Position numbers and translations under genes: made by a program. From Candidatus Cloacimonadota bacterium (lineage in GTDB: Bacteria; Cloacimonadota; Cloacimonadia; Cloacimonadales; TCS61), in contig JAUVIJ010000082.1 in the NCBI GenBank assembly GCA_030592835.1, positions 1-8,085 on the forward strand: 8,085 nucleotides of DNA, in the 5' to 3' direction. The number at the start of each line of letters is the position of its first letter. Position 1 is the stretch's first letter. A model generated the notes under the pieces. That model was not told the DNA's origin, searched no databases, and saw nothing but the letters and a program-made list of their open reading frames with translations. Below, piece after piece: positions 1 through 5,784 of the stretch.

Positions 1-17
1 ACATACCTGATTTTTCA

Positions 18-163
18 TGGTCAGGTTTTAAAGATGGTGGTTATAGCGGTGAGGTTACACCTGTTCCCATCCCGAACACAGCAGTTAAGCTCACCCGCGC
101 CGATGGTACTGCACTGGTAACGGTGTGACAGAGTAGGTCGCCGCCATCTTTAATGCCTGACCA
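18..163 (+). other. 5S precursor processing stem (flanking inverted repeat)
   Basis: TGGTCAGG (18-25) and CCTGACCA (156-163) are perfectly complementary and bracket the 5S gene. With only a two-base mismatch they extend helix I, giving a long duplex of the kind cut by RNase III or RNase E-like enzymes during 5S maturation. A run of six T (168-173) follows five bases after the stem and could contribute to termination. The pairing is seen directly; the processing role is inferred from rRNA operons in general. Confidence 0.6.
31..151 (+). rRNA. rrf: 5S ribosomal RNA
   Basis: This is the 5S RNA of the large ribosomal subunit. The sequence shows the classic conserved core 'CCCATCCCGAACAC' (67-80) followed by 'AGTTAAGC' (83-90), the loop E region with 'CGATGGTACTGC' (101-112), and closing helix I formed by AAAGATGGTGG (30-40) with CCGCCATCTTT (141-151), which pairs along its length with a single G-U. 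The length of about 120 nt is normal. The 23S gene is not visible; only about 30 bases precede this gene, so it is probably the last gene of an rRNA operon entering from the left. The exact mature ends are uncertain by one or two bases. Confidence 0.97.
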
Positions 164-173
164 ATACTTTTTT

Positions 174-376
174 GTATATGAAAATATCTAATTAACACAA
201 TAATACATGTAATTATTTACCTCTTCAAAAATATTTTTTTTTTTAAACCAGATCATAAAACAGGATCTGATAAAAACGAACGTTAACCCTTTGTAATATA
301 ATGAGTAAGAATCATTAATTAAAAACGTCTCATGTTAATATTAAAATTGTAAGCTTATATTATATAAAAAATTATC
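174..376. other. AT-rich intergenic spacer, no gene seen
   Basis: No convincing coding region or RNA gene is visible. The stretch is very AT-rich, with an 11-T run at 234-244. It holds a perfect 6-bp inverted repeat, CAGATC (249-254) with GATCTG (264-269), and an exact TATAAT hexamer at 297-302 that lacks a recognisable -35 box at standard spacing. It separates the rRNA operon end from the next gene and probably only carries transcription start and stop signals. Confidence 0.6.
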
Positions 377-408
377 TTGACTTAAATTATGCTCAATATG
401 TTTATTAT
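377..408 (+). promoter_or_regulatory. Probable sigma70-type promoter for the 435-959 gene
   Basis: TTGACT at 377-382 matches five of six bases of the -35 consensus. Downstream are two overlapping -10 candidates: TTTATT (401-406, 18-base spacer, 4/6 match) and TATTAT (403-408, 20-base spacer, 5/6 match). Transcription would start near 412-416, leaving a leader of about 20 bases before the ATG. In DNA this AT-rich, -10-like hexamers arise by chance; the -35 box is the more informative part. Confidence 0.5.
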
Positions 409-421
409 ACCTAATATATTT

Positions 422-428
422 AGGAGGT
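422..428 (+). promoter_or_regulatory. Strong ribosome binding site (435-959 gene)
   Basis: AGGAGGT is a near-perfect Shine-Dalgarno sequence. GGAGG ends 7 bases before the ATG at 435, ideal spacing, and this fixes the start. It suggests high translation, fitting an abundant envelope protein. Confidence 0.9.
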
Positions 429-434
429 AAGTTT

Positions 435-959
435 ATGAAACGGTTTGCGATTTTATTACTGGCATTAGTTTTTGCGACTTCGATCTTTGCTTTCGAGCAG
501 GGAACGAAAACAGTGGGTGGTTGGATAGGATATGAAAGTGATACATGGTATAAAGATGCGGATCCTATAACTACAATTACTATTAACCCATGGGGTGGTT
601 ATTTCTTTATTGATAATGTATGTGGAATAGTATTTTTTGATTACACATCAACGAACAGTAAAGATTGGGATGACCCTATTACGAGTTTAGGTATCGGTAT
701 TGGTGGTCGTTATTTTTATAATGATATTTATGGTGGTCTTGGGTTCATGATGAGATCTACAAATAATGGTGATTACAAAGAAAGCGCTAATTTCTTAAAT
801 TTAAGCCTTGGTTACTTATATGGTATAGCAGAGAATGTTTATGTTGATTTAGGTGGCAGATACTATATGGGTATTGGCGAATATGGCGGAGATGGTGAAG
901 GAGATAACGAACAATCCGGATTTGAATTTGGTGCCGGTATCGATATTTTCTTTCCATAA
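435..959 (+). CDS. Small secreted / outer-membrane beta-barrel-like protein
   Basis: I do not recognise a named family. The 174-residue protein starts with a clear Sec signal peptide: MKR, a hydrophobic stretch at residues 5-18, and a likely cut after IFA at 19 (mature protein begins FEQG). The mature part of about 155 residues is rich in Gly and aromatic residues. It alternates short strands such as 'GGWIGYES', 'ITTITINPWGGYFFI', 'LGIGIGGRYFY', 'GGLGFMM', 'LNLSLGYLYG', 'VYVDLGGRYYMG' and 'GFEFGAGIDIFF' with polar turns rich in Asp, Asn and Gly. It ends in aromatic FFP. This fits a small OmpX/OmpA-type eight-stranded barrel in the outer membrane; that placement is inference from composition and strand pattern. 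A strong ribosome binding site lies upstream and an intrinsic terminator 17 bases downstream, so it is probably transcribed alone. A soluble periplasmic beta protein is the alternative. Confidence 0.85.
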   Translation: MKRFAILLLALVFATSIFAFEQGTKTVGGWIGYESDTWYKDADPITTITINPWGGYFFIDNVCGIVFFDYTSTNSKDWDDPITSLGIGIGGRYFYNDIYGGLGFMMRSTNNGDYKESANFLNLSLGYLYGIAENVYVDLGGRYYMGIGEYGGDGEGDNEQSGFEFGAGIDIFFP

Positions 960-975
960 AATTTAAAAGTAGTTT

Positions 976-1009
976 AAAGGACGGTATTTTCCATACCGTC
1001 CTTTTTTTT
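976..1009 (+). terminator. Rho-independent terminator after the 435-959 gene
   Basis: AAAGGACGGTAT (976-987) pairs with ATACCGTCC plus Ts (993-1004) around a 5-base loop. The GC-rich core is followed by eight T (1002-1009). It ends the upstream gene and lies only 67 bases before the preferred ligA start, so ligA needs its own promoter in that gap or depends on read-through. I see no convincing -35/-10 pair there. Confidence 0.93.
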
Positions 1010-1060
1010 GTGTTCTTACGAAAAAAATATTGCTACAAATACCCATTTCTGCAATTTTGT

Positions 1061-1069
1061 GGATGGAGG
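1061..1069 (+). promoter_or_regulatory. Ribosome binding site deciding the ligA start
   Basis: GGATGGAGG contains GGAGG ending 6 bases before the TTG at 1076. This spacing, plus the alignment of the protein with other LigA proteins, favours TTG 1076 over the upstream GTG at 1010, which abuts the terminator T-run. TTG at 1070 directly abuts the site and is too close. Confidence 0.75.
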
Positions 1070-1075
1070 TTGCGG

Positions 1076-3076
1076 TTGGAGGATCTATTCATAGAACAGG
1101 AAATAAAAGAACTTCGTAGTAAGATAGCATATCACAGCAGGCTTTACTACGAAAAAGCTGCCCCAGAGATTACTGACTTCGAGTTTGATAAACTAATTAA
1201 ACGCCTCCAAGAACTTGAAAAGAAATATCCTCAGTATAAAAGCAAAGATTCTCCTACCCAGATAATTGGATCCGATCTTGATCGAACAGGAAAAGTAATT
1301 CCCCATAAAGTCCCTCTATACAGTCTTGACAATGCTTTTTCTTTTAAAGAAATTGCGGATTTTTTAAAGAGAATTAAAAGGATAACATCAGAACCGATCA
1401 ATGTTTTACTGGAATGGAAGATCGATGGTTTCAGTATAAATCTATTTTATGATAAAGGAATACTACAGTATGCTACGACCCGGGGCGATGGTTACGAAGG
1501 TGAAGTTATTACCGAGAATGTTAAAACGATCAAGACCATACCCCTGAAAATAGAATACGATAAACCCATAGAGATCAGGGGAGAGATCTTTTTACCAAAA
1601 ACTGAATTTATAAGGATAAATGCGGAAAGAGAAAGTGAAGGTCAGAGTTTATTCGCCAATCCCAGGAATGCGGCTGCGGGGACGATAAAGTTAAAAGATC
1701 CTTTACTGGTAGCATCACGTAATTTATCTGCCTGTTTCTATTCAGTTGGTTATTGGGAGGAAAAAAGTATTCATACCCAACAAGATCTGACCGTTTTTCT
1801 GAAAAAGATCGGTATCATTAATATAGTAGAAAGGGAATATCTTGAAAATATTGGTGGGTTCAAAGAAATTGAGGCAGCCTGTAGTAAATGGGAGGAGAAC
1901 CGATACGGAAAACTCTATGAGACTGATGGCATAGTAATCATTATCAATGATATTGATCTGCAAAAAGAACTCGGTTTCACCTCCAAATTCCCCCGCTGGG
2001 CGATTGCCTATAAATTTAAAGCAGAGGAAAAAGAGACCAAATTGCTGGATGTTCAATTTCAAGTGGGTAGAACCGGAGCTGTAACACCTGTTGCCAAACT
2101 TAAGCCCGTATACATCTCCGGGTCGACGGTTTCAAATGCTACCCTTCATAACGAAGATGAGATCAAAAGACTGGATCTGAGGATGAATGATCAGGTGATT
2201 ATTATAAAATCCGGAGAGATCATACCCAAGATAATCAAGGTGAACAAATCCCAACGACCGGAAAATGCTGAGAAAATAATTTTTCCAGAAAACTGTCCTG
2301 TTTGTGGAACCAAACTTATCCGGGAAGAGGATGGTGTAATCAAGTATTGTAACAATTTAAGTTGTCCAGCTCAGATTCTGGCTAAGATTCAGCATTTCGC
2401 TTCCCGCAATGCCGTTGATATCGAAGGACTGGGGGAAGCTAGAGTCGAACAATTATTACAGAACAATCTCATCAACAGGATTGAAGATATTTATGATCTG
2501 GATTATGATAAAGTGGAGAAGCTGGACAAACAGGCTCGGAAGTCTGTTGAGAACCTGAAGAGCGCTATCGAAAATTCGAAGAACCAGAAATTCCATAAAA
2601 TCCTGTTTGGGTTGGGTATCAGATATGTCGGTGAGAGAACTGCAAAGATTCTTGCTGATCACTTTAAAAATATAGAAAATATGATTTCTGCTGAACAGGA
2701 GAATTTTCTTGTAGTTGTAGAGATCGGAGATAAAATTGCCCAATCCTTATATAATTTTTTCAGAAATGAGGATAGTCTGCGTACAATAAAATCTCTGCAG
2801 GAACGGGGTATGAATTTCAGTACTGAAGAGAGTAAAGGAACGGATAAACTAATCGGCAAAAGCTTTCTTGTTACAGGAACACTGCCTCATTACAGCAGAC
2901 AGGAGATTCACGGTCTTATAGAAGAGAACGGAGGTAAAATTGTCTCCTCTGTCAGTAAGAAACTGAATTATATTGTAGTTGGGGATAGTCCGGGATCAAA
3001 ACTGGAGAAAGCCAGAAAACTGGGTGGAATTGAGATCTTATCAGAAAATGAATTACTGTTATTACTGGAAACTTGA
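1076..3076 (+). CDS. ligA: NAD+-dependent DNA ligase LigA
   Basis: LigA seals nicks in DNA using NAD+ and is the replicative ligase of bacteria. From TTG 1076 the protein has 666 residues (E. coli LigA has 671), and the adenylated lysine of 'EWKIDG' falls at residue 115, the same number as in E. coli. Domains in order: Ia NAD+-binding region ('YHSRLYY...PEITDFEFD', about 19-38); nucleotidyltransferase domain with RGE (about 168-170), 'NPRNAAAGT' (about 195-203), 'TDGIVI' (about 283-288) and 'PRWAIAYKF' (about 307-315); OB fold ('QVGRTGAVTPVA', 'NATLHN'); Cys4 zinc finger (Cys 407, 410, 425, 430); helix-hairpin-helix repeats; a complete BRCT domain ('FLVTGTL...GGKIVSSVSKK...GSKLEKA'). Oddities: the motif IV lysine (Lys290 in E. 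coli) is Ile, Tyr35 is Phe, His23 is Tyr, Arg208 is Lys, and the second HhH lacks its glycines. The essential Lys115, Asp117, Glu173, Arg200, Arg277, Asp285 and Lys314 equivalents are all present. lptF follows after 34 bases with no terminator. Confidence 0.97.
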   Translation: MEDLFIEQEIKELRSKIAYHSRLYYEKAAPEITDFEFDKLIKRLQELEKKYPQYKSKDSPTQIIGSDLDRTGKVIPHKVPLYSLDNAFSFKEIADFLKRIKRITSEPINVLLEWKIDGFSINLFYDKGILQYATTRGDGYEGEVITENVKTIKTIPLKIEYDKPIEIRGEIFLPKTEFIRINAERESEGQSLFANPRNAAAGTIKLKDPLLVASRNLSACFYSVGYWEEKSIHTQQDLTVFLKKIGIINIVEREYLENIGGFKEIEAACSKWEENRYGKLYETDGIVIIINDIDLQKELGFTSKFPRWAIAYKFKAEEKETKLLDVQFQVGRTGAVTPVAKLKPVYISGSTVSNATLHNEDEIKRLDLRMNDQVIIIKSGEIIPKIIKVNKSQRPENAEKIIFPENCPVCGTKLIREEDGVIKYCNNLSCPAQILAKIQHFASRNAVDIEGLGEARVEQLLQNNLINRIEDIYDLDYDKVEKLDKQARKSVENLKSAIENSKNQKFHKILFGLGIRYVGERTAKILADHFKNIENMISAEQENFLVVVEIGDKIAQSLYNFFRNEDSLRTIKSLQERGMNFSTEESKGTDKLIGKSFLVTGTLPHYSRQEIHGLIEENGGKIVSSVSKKLNYIVVGDSPGSKLEKARKLGGIEILSENELLLLLET

Positions 3077-3110
3077 AATTAATGATCGTAAGAAATAGAA
3101 CAGATCTGCC

Positions 3111-4436
3111 ATGAAAATATTGGAAAAGTACATCCTGAAAGAAAATTTTGTACCATTTATTGTTTCCCTTGTTGTATCCACATTTGTCATGCTACTAGAT
3201 AAAATCATCGATCTTTTAAATCTTATTATCGAAAAAAAACTGGATTTCATAACTATTATTTCAATTTTTGGATTAAGTTTGCCCTTTATGCTTGCACTCA
3301 CGGTTCCCATGGCTGTTTTGCTGGCTACTATCATGTCATTTGGACGTCTTTCCGTAGATAACGAGCTGGTTGCATTCAAATCCTGCGGAATAAACGTTTA
3401 TACATTGATGAGACCGACTGTCATTGCTGCTTTTTTCATTTCCTTATTCATGATCTATTTTAATAATATGGTGCTTCCGGAAACTAATCATCTGCTGAAG
3501 AATAAAATGATCAAAGCTAACTACCGCCGACCGGTTACAGCCATTGTACCTGGAGCTTTCACGACGATGAAGAATTACACTATATATGCCAGAGAAAGAG
3601 TGGGGGAAGAACTTCAGGGTATCCTGATCTATATTCGTGAAGGCACTAATTTTCCCAAAACTATAACGGCTGACAGAGGATTAATCAATCTTTCTAACGG
3701 GGGGAATAGTCTGCAAGCGATCCTTTATCATGGTCAGATGCATGAAAGAGACAAACAGGATTCCGATAAATATCAGATCAGTAGTTTCAAACGATTTACC
3801 TTGAATCTACCCGATCTTGGATACAGATTGAATGAAAAGGGTACAGATCATCGAGGAGACAGGGAATTAAGTTCCAGCGCTATGCTGGTCATCATCGAAA
3901 CGAAGAGTGCCGAGATCAGATCTCTGATCGATCATATTGAAGAGATTGAAAAGGAGATCATTCATCTGGAGACCGATACTCTAATTACCAGGAGTGAATT
4001 CCTGGCCGGACTGGACAGAAATAGAGAACTGAAAAAACAGAAAAACATGTTAAGACTCGATCTGGATAGAAAGGATAAGATCCAGAGGGACATATATAAA
4101 TATCAAGTGGAAGTACATAAAAAATACGCTATTGCTGTTGCCTGTCTGATCTTTGTTCTTATCGGTGCTCCGATTGGAATGATGACCAGGACCAGTGGTG
4201 TGGGAATGGCATTTTCTGTAAGTTCTTTCGTCTTTCTTATTTATTATGGTGCTCTTACCCTGGGAGAAGAGCTGGCGGACAAGGGGCAAATATCACCTTT
4301 TATTGCGATGTGGATAGCCAATATAGTTTTTGGCATACTCGGTATTTATCTGATCATTATTTCGGTAAAGGAAATGAAGTTCATAGATATCCAGGGATTT
4401 TTTAACAGAATCCTTAAAGGATTGCGCCTAAAATGA
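3111..4436 (+). CDS. lptF: LPS export permease LptF (YjgP/YjgQ family)
   Basis: LptF and LptG form the membrane part of the LptB2FG ABC transporter, which lifts lipopolysaccharide from the inner membrane towards the Lpt bridge. The 441-residue protein has the family layout: three N-terminal membrane helices (about 12-37, 47-77, 100-120), a periplasmic beta-jellyroll (about 145-250), and three C-terminal helices (about 338-356, 364-382, 396-418). Family signatures include the opening 'MKILEKYILKE', 'MSFGRLSVDNELVAFKSCGIN' after helix 2, and 'GAPIGMMTR' after helix 4. It is about 75 residues longer than E. coli LptF (366). The extra length is a highly charged helical, probably coiled-coil segment (about 256-336) between jellyroll and helix 4. 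An in-frame TAG at 3096 rules out a longer start, and no clear Shine-Dalgarno precedes the ATG. The last four bases overlap lptG. The F versus G assignment rests on gene order and helical style; family membership is firm. Confidence 0.9.
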   Translation: MKILEKYILKENFVPFIVSLVVSTFVMLLDKIIDLLNLIIEKKLDFITIISIFGLSLPFMLALTVPMAVLLATIMSFGRLSVDNELVAFKSCGINVYTLMRPTVIAAFFISLFMIYFNNMVLPETNHLLKNKMIKANYRRPVTAIVPGAFTTMKNYTIYARERVGEELQGILIYIREGTNFPKTITADRGLINLSNGGNSLQAILYHGQMHERDKQDSDKYQISSFKRFTLNLPDLGYRLNEKGTDHRGDRELSSSAMLVIIETKSAEIRSLIDHIEEIEKEIIHLETDTLITRSEFLAGLDRNRELKKQKNMLRLDLDRKDKIQRDIYKYQVEVHKKYAIAVACLIFVLIGAPIGMMTRTSGVGMAFSVSSFVFLIYYGALTLGEELADKGQISPFIAMWIANIVFGILGIYLIIISVKEMKFIDIQGFFNRILKGLRLK

Positions 4437-5521
4437 AATTGCTTGATAAATATATACTCAGAGAATATGTGAAAACATTTCTGATCATTGTTTTTGCTTT
4501 TGCAGTGCTCTTTCTGGTAGTTGATATATCGGACAGAATGCCAAGGTTGATCCGTAAAGGTGCTACCGCAGAAAATATTACGACCTATTTTCTCCTCAGA
4601 TTACCTTATTTATTTCTGCTGACTTCGCCGATTGTGGTTTTACTTTCGGGGTTGTTTCTGATGAGCACATTGTCAAAATATAATGAATCTATCGCAATTC
4701 GTAGTGCCGGAATAAGCGTTCTGAGAATGGTAACTCCACTGATATGGTTTGGGTTGTTTTTCAGTATCTTCATTCTCATACTTGGTGATTTTGTTCTTCC
4801 CGGAGCTGAAGCAAAGCGGCAGATAATCTATAATGAACATATCAAGGGGCAGAAGGTCGAGGATAAAAAAATGCGATCTCATATTCATTATCTAGGTAAA
4901 GATAATAATCTATATTATATCGGATTTTTCGATGGATACAGAAATCTCCTTAAAACGATCGATATTACTCAGATTGATGAAACGACAAGGCAGGTTATTC
5001 GCAAGATAACTTCTACGAATGCTTTATGGAAAGATGAGCATTGGGAATTTCATAACTGTTATATCAGGAATTTCAGAAATGGAGAGTTTACCTGGGCAGA
5101 ACATTATGATTCGGTCACGATTCCCGAGGTAGATGTATCTCCACAGGATTTTATAAAAAGCGCTAAGAAACCTATATCCATGAATTATTTCGAACTGAAG
5201 GATTATATTGCAAGGTTGAGAAAGATCGGAGAGAAGATCAGCAAAGAGCTGGTACAGTTACATCTCAAGATCTCCTTTCCTTTTGCCAATCTGATCATAC
5301 TTCTGTTCAGTGTTCCCCTGGTCACGGCTTCTTCCCGCAGTCGAGGGAGAGGATTGATCTTCGGATTGGGTCTACTGGTGTGTTTTCTCTATCTATCTGC
5401 ATTGAGAATATGTCAAAGTCTGGGTTACAATGAAATTTTATCACCGCTGGTCGCTGCCTGGTTACCGAATATTGTCTTTTCGATACTCGGAATTTTCTTC
5501 GTAATAAAGGCTGAAATCTAG
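4433..5521 (+). CDS. lptG: LPS export permease LptG (YjgP/YjgQ family)
   Basis: Second membrane subunit of the LptB2FG lipopolysaccharide exporter. The 362 residues match the usual LptG length (E. coli 360). Visible are the opening 'MKLLDKYILREYVKTF', three N-terminal membrane helices (about 14-32, 52-78, 103-121), a periplasmic jellyroll (about 145-235), the linker 'MNYFELKDYIARLRKIG' typical of LptG, 'LHLKISFPFANLIILLFSVPL' leading into helix 4 (about 280-298), then helices 5 and 6 (about 306-325, 338-358). 'MSTLSKYNESIAIRSAGIS' after helix 2 matches the family. Its ATG overlaps the lptF stop (ATGA), so translation is probably coupled; AAAGGA at 4416-4421 is a modest ribosome binding site. 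The ATPase LptB and the periplasmic LptA/LptC are not in the window. It is the last gene of the plus-strand unit, followed by a terminator at 5714-5750. Confidence 0.93.
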   Translation: MKLLDKYILREYVKTFLIIVFAFAVLFLVVDISDRMPRLIRKGATAENITTYFLLRLPYLFLLTSPIVVLLSGLFLMSTLSKYNESIAIRSAGISVLRMVTPLIWFGLFFSIFILILGDFVLPGAEAKRQIIYNEHIKGQKVEDKKMRSHIHYLGKDNNLYYIGFFDGYRNLLKTIDITQIDETTRQVIRKITSTNALWKDEHWEFHNCYIRNFRNGEFTWAEHYDSVTIPEVDVSPQDFIKSAKKPISMNYFELKDYIARLRKIGEKISKELVQLHLKISFPFANLIILLFSVPLVTASSRSRGRGLIFGLGLLVCFLYLSALRICQSLGYNEILSPLVAAWLPNIVFSILGIFFVIKAEI

Positions 5522-5537
5522 TAATAAAAATTTCAGG

Positions 5538-5710
5538 TTAAACCCAAATAATGCAATAGAGGTTTAATAAAGAGTGGTAATATTTTATAGGGTGATGATT
5601 TATAAAATTTTTATGTATATCATAAAGATATTCAGAAACAATTTTGTAATTCATTCACACATAAAAGAATGCTGCTATTTAAAAATATCTACTGCATTAT
5701 CTGGGTTAAA
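5538..5710. repeat. 173-bp segment bounded by 22-bp imperfect inverted repeats
   Basis: Arms at 5538-5559 and 5689-5710 are complementary with three mismatches over 22 bases (shared core AATAATGCA / TGCATTAT at 5547-5555 and 5692-5699). The interior has no gene and is very AT-rich, but contains three smaller perfect inverted repeats: ATTTTATA/TATAAAAT (5582-5589, 5601-5608), TTTATG/CATAAA (5610-5615, 5621-5626, near the centre) and CATTC/GAATG (5652-5656, 5667-5671). The left arm can instead pair locally: TTAAACC (5538-5544) with GGTTTAA (5561-5567). It begins 16 bases after the lptG stop and ends just before a terminator. It could be a MITE-like non-autonomous element or a structured 3' untranslated region. 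I see no clear target-site duplication. Confidence 0.5.
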
Positions 5711-5713
5711 ATA

Positions 5714-5750
5714 AAAAAACCGGATCAAATATGCGATGATCCGGTTTTTA
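5714..5750. terminator. Bidirectional intrinsic terminator between convergent genes
   Basis: AAAAACCGGATC (5715-5726) is perfectly complementary to GATCCGGTTTTT (5738-5749), and A5727 can also pair with T5737. The T-run at 5745-5749 serves plus-strand transcription coming from lptG. The A-run at 5713-5719 gives a U-run on the minus strand for the secreted-protein gene ending at 5785. This is the standard arrangement between convergent genes. Confidence 0.92.
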
Positions 5751-5784
5751 TTTGTCTATTATCTTATATCTTAAAACTGATATC

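Noticed and set aside
163..177. T-run after 5S as a complete intrinsic terminator
   Set aside because: No GC-rich local hairpin precedes the six T; only the long 5S-enclosing stem or a 4-bp A/T-rich stem is available. Listed as part of the processing stem instead.
408..429. Hairpin hiding the ribosome binding site of the 435-959 gene (TACCT/AGGTA or CCTAA/TTAGG)
   Set aside because: The likely -10 box is at 401-408, so the transcript would start near 412-416 and lack most of the 5' arm. The stems are also only five base pairs.
1010..1075. N-terminal extension of LigA from GTG 1010
   Set aside because: The GTG touches the terminator T-run, has no ribosome binding site, and the added residues do not resemble LigA; TTG 1076 has good spacing to GGAGG and gives normal length.
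1742..2062. 106-residue minus-strand open frame inside ligA
   Set aside because: It is antisense to the conserved nucleotidyltransferase and OB regions of LigA, with no independent coding evidence.
5522..5784. Small gene between lptG and the convergent secreted-protein gene
   Set aside because: Frames are short and broken by stops in this AT-rich stretch, with no ribosome binding site plus start pair; structure there is better explained by inverted repeats and the terminator.
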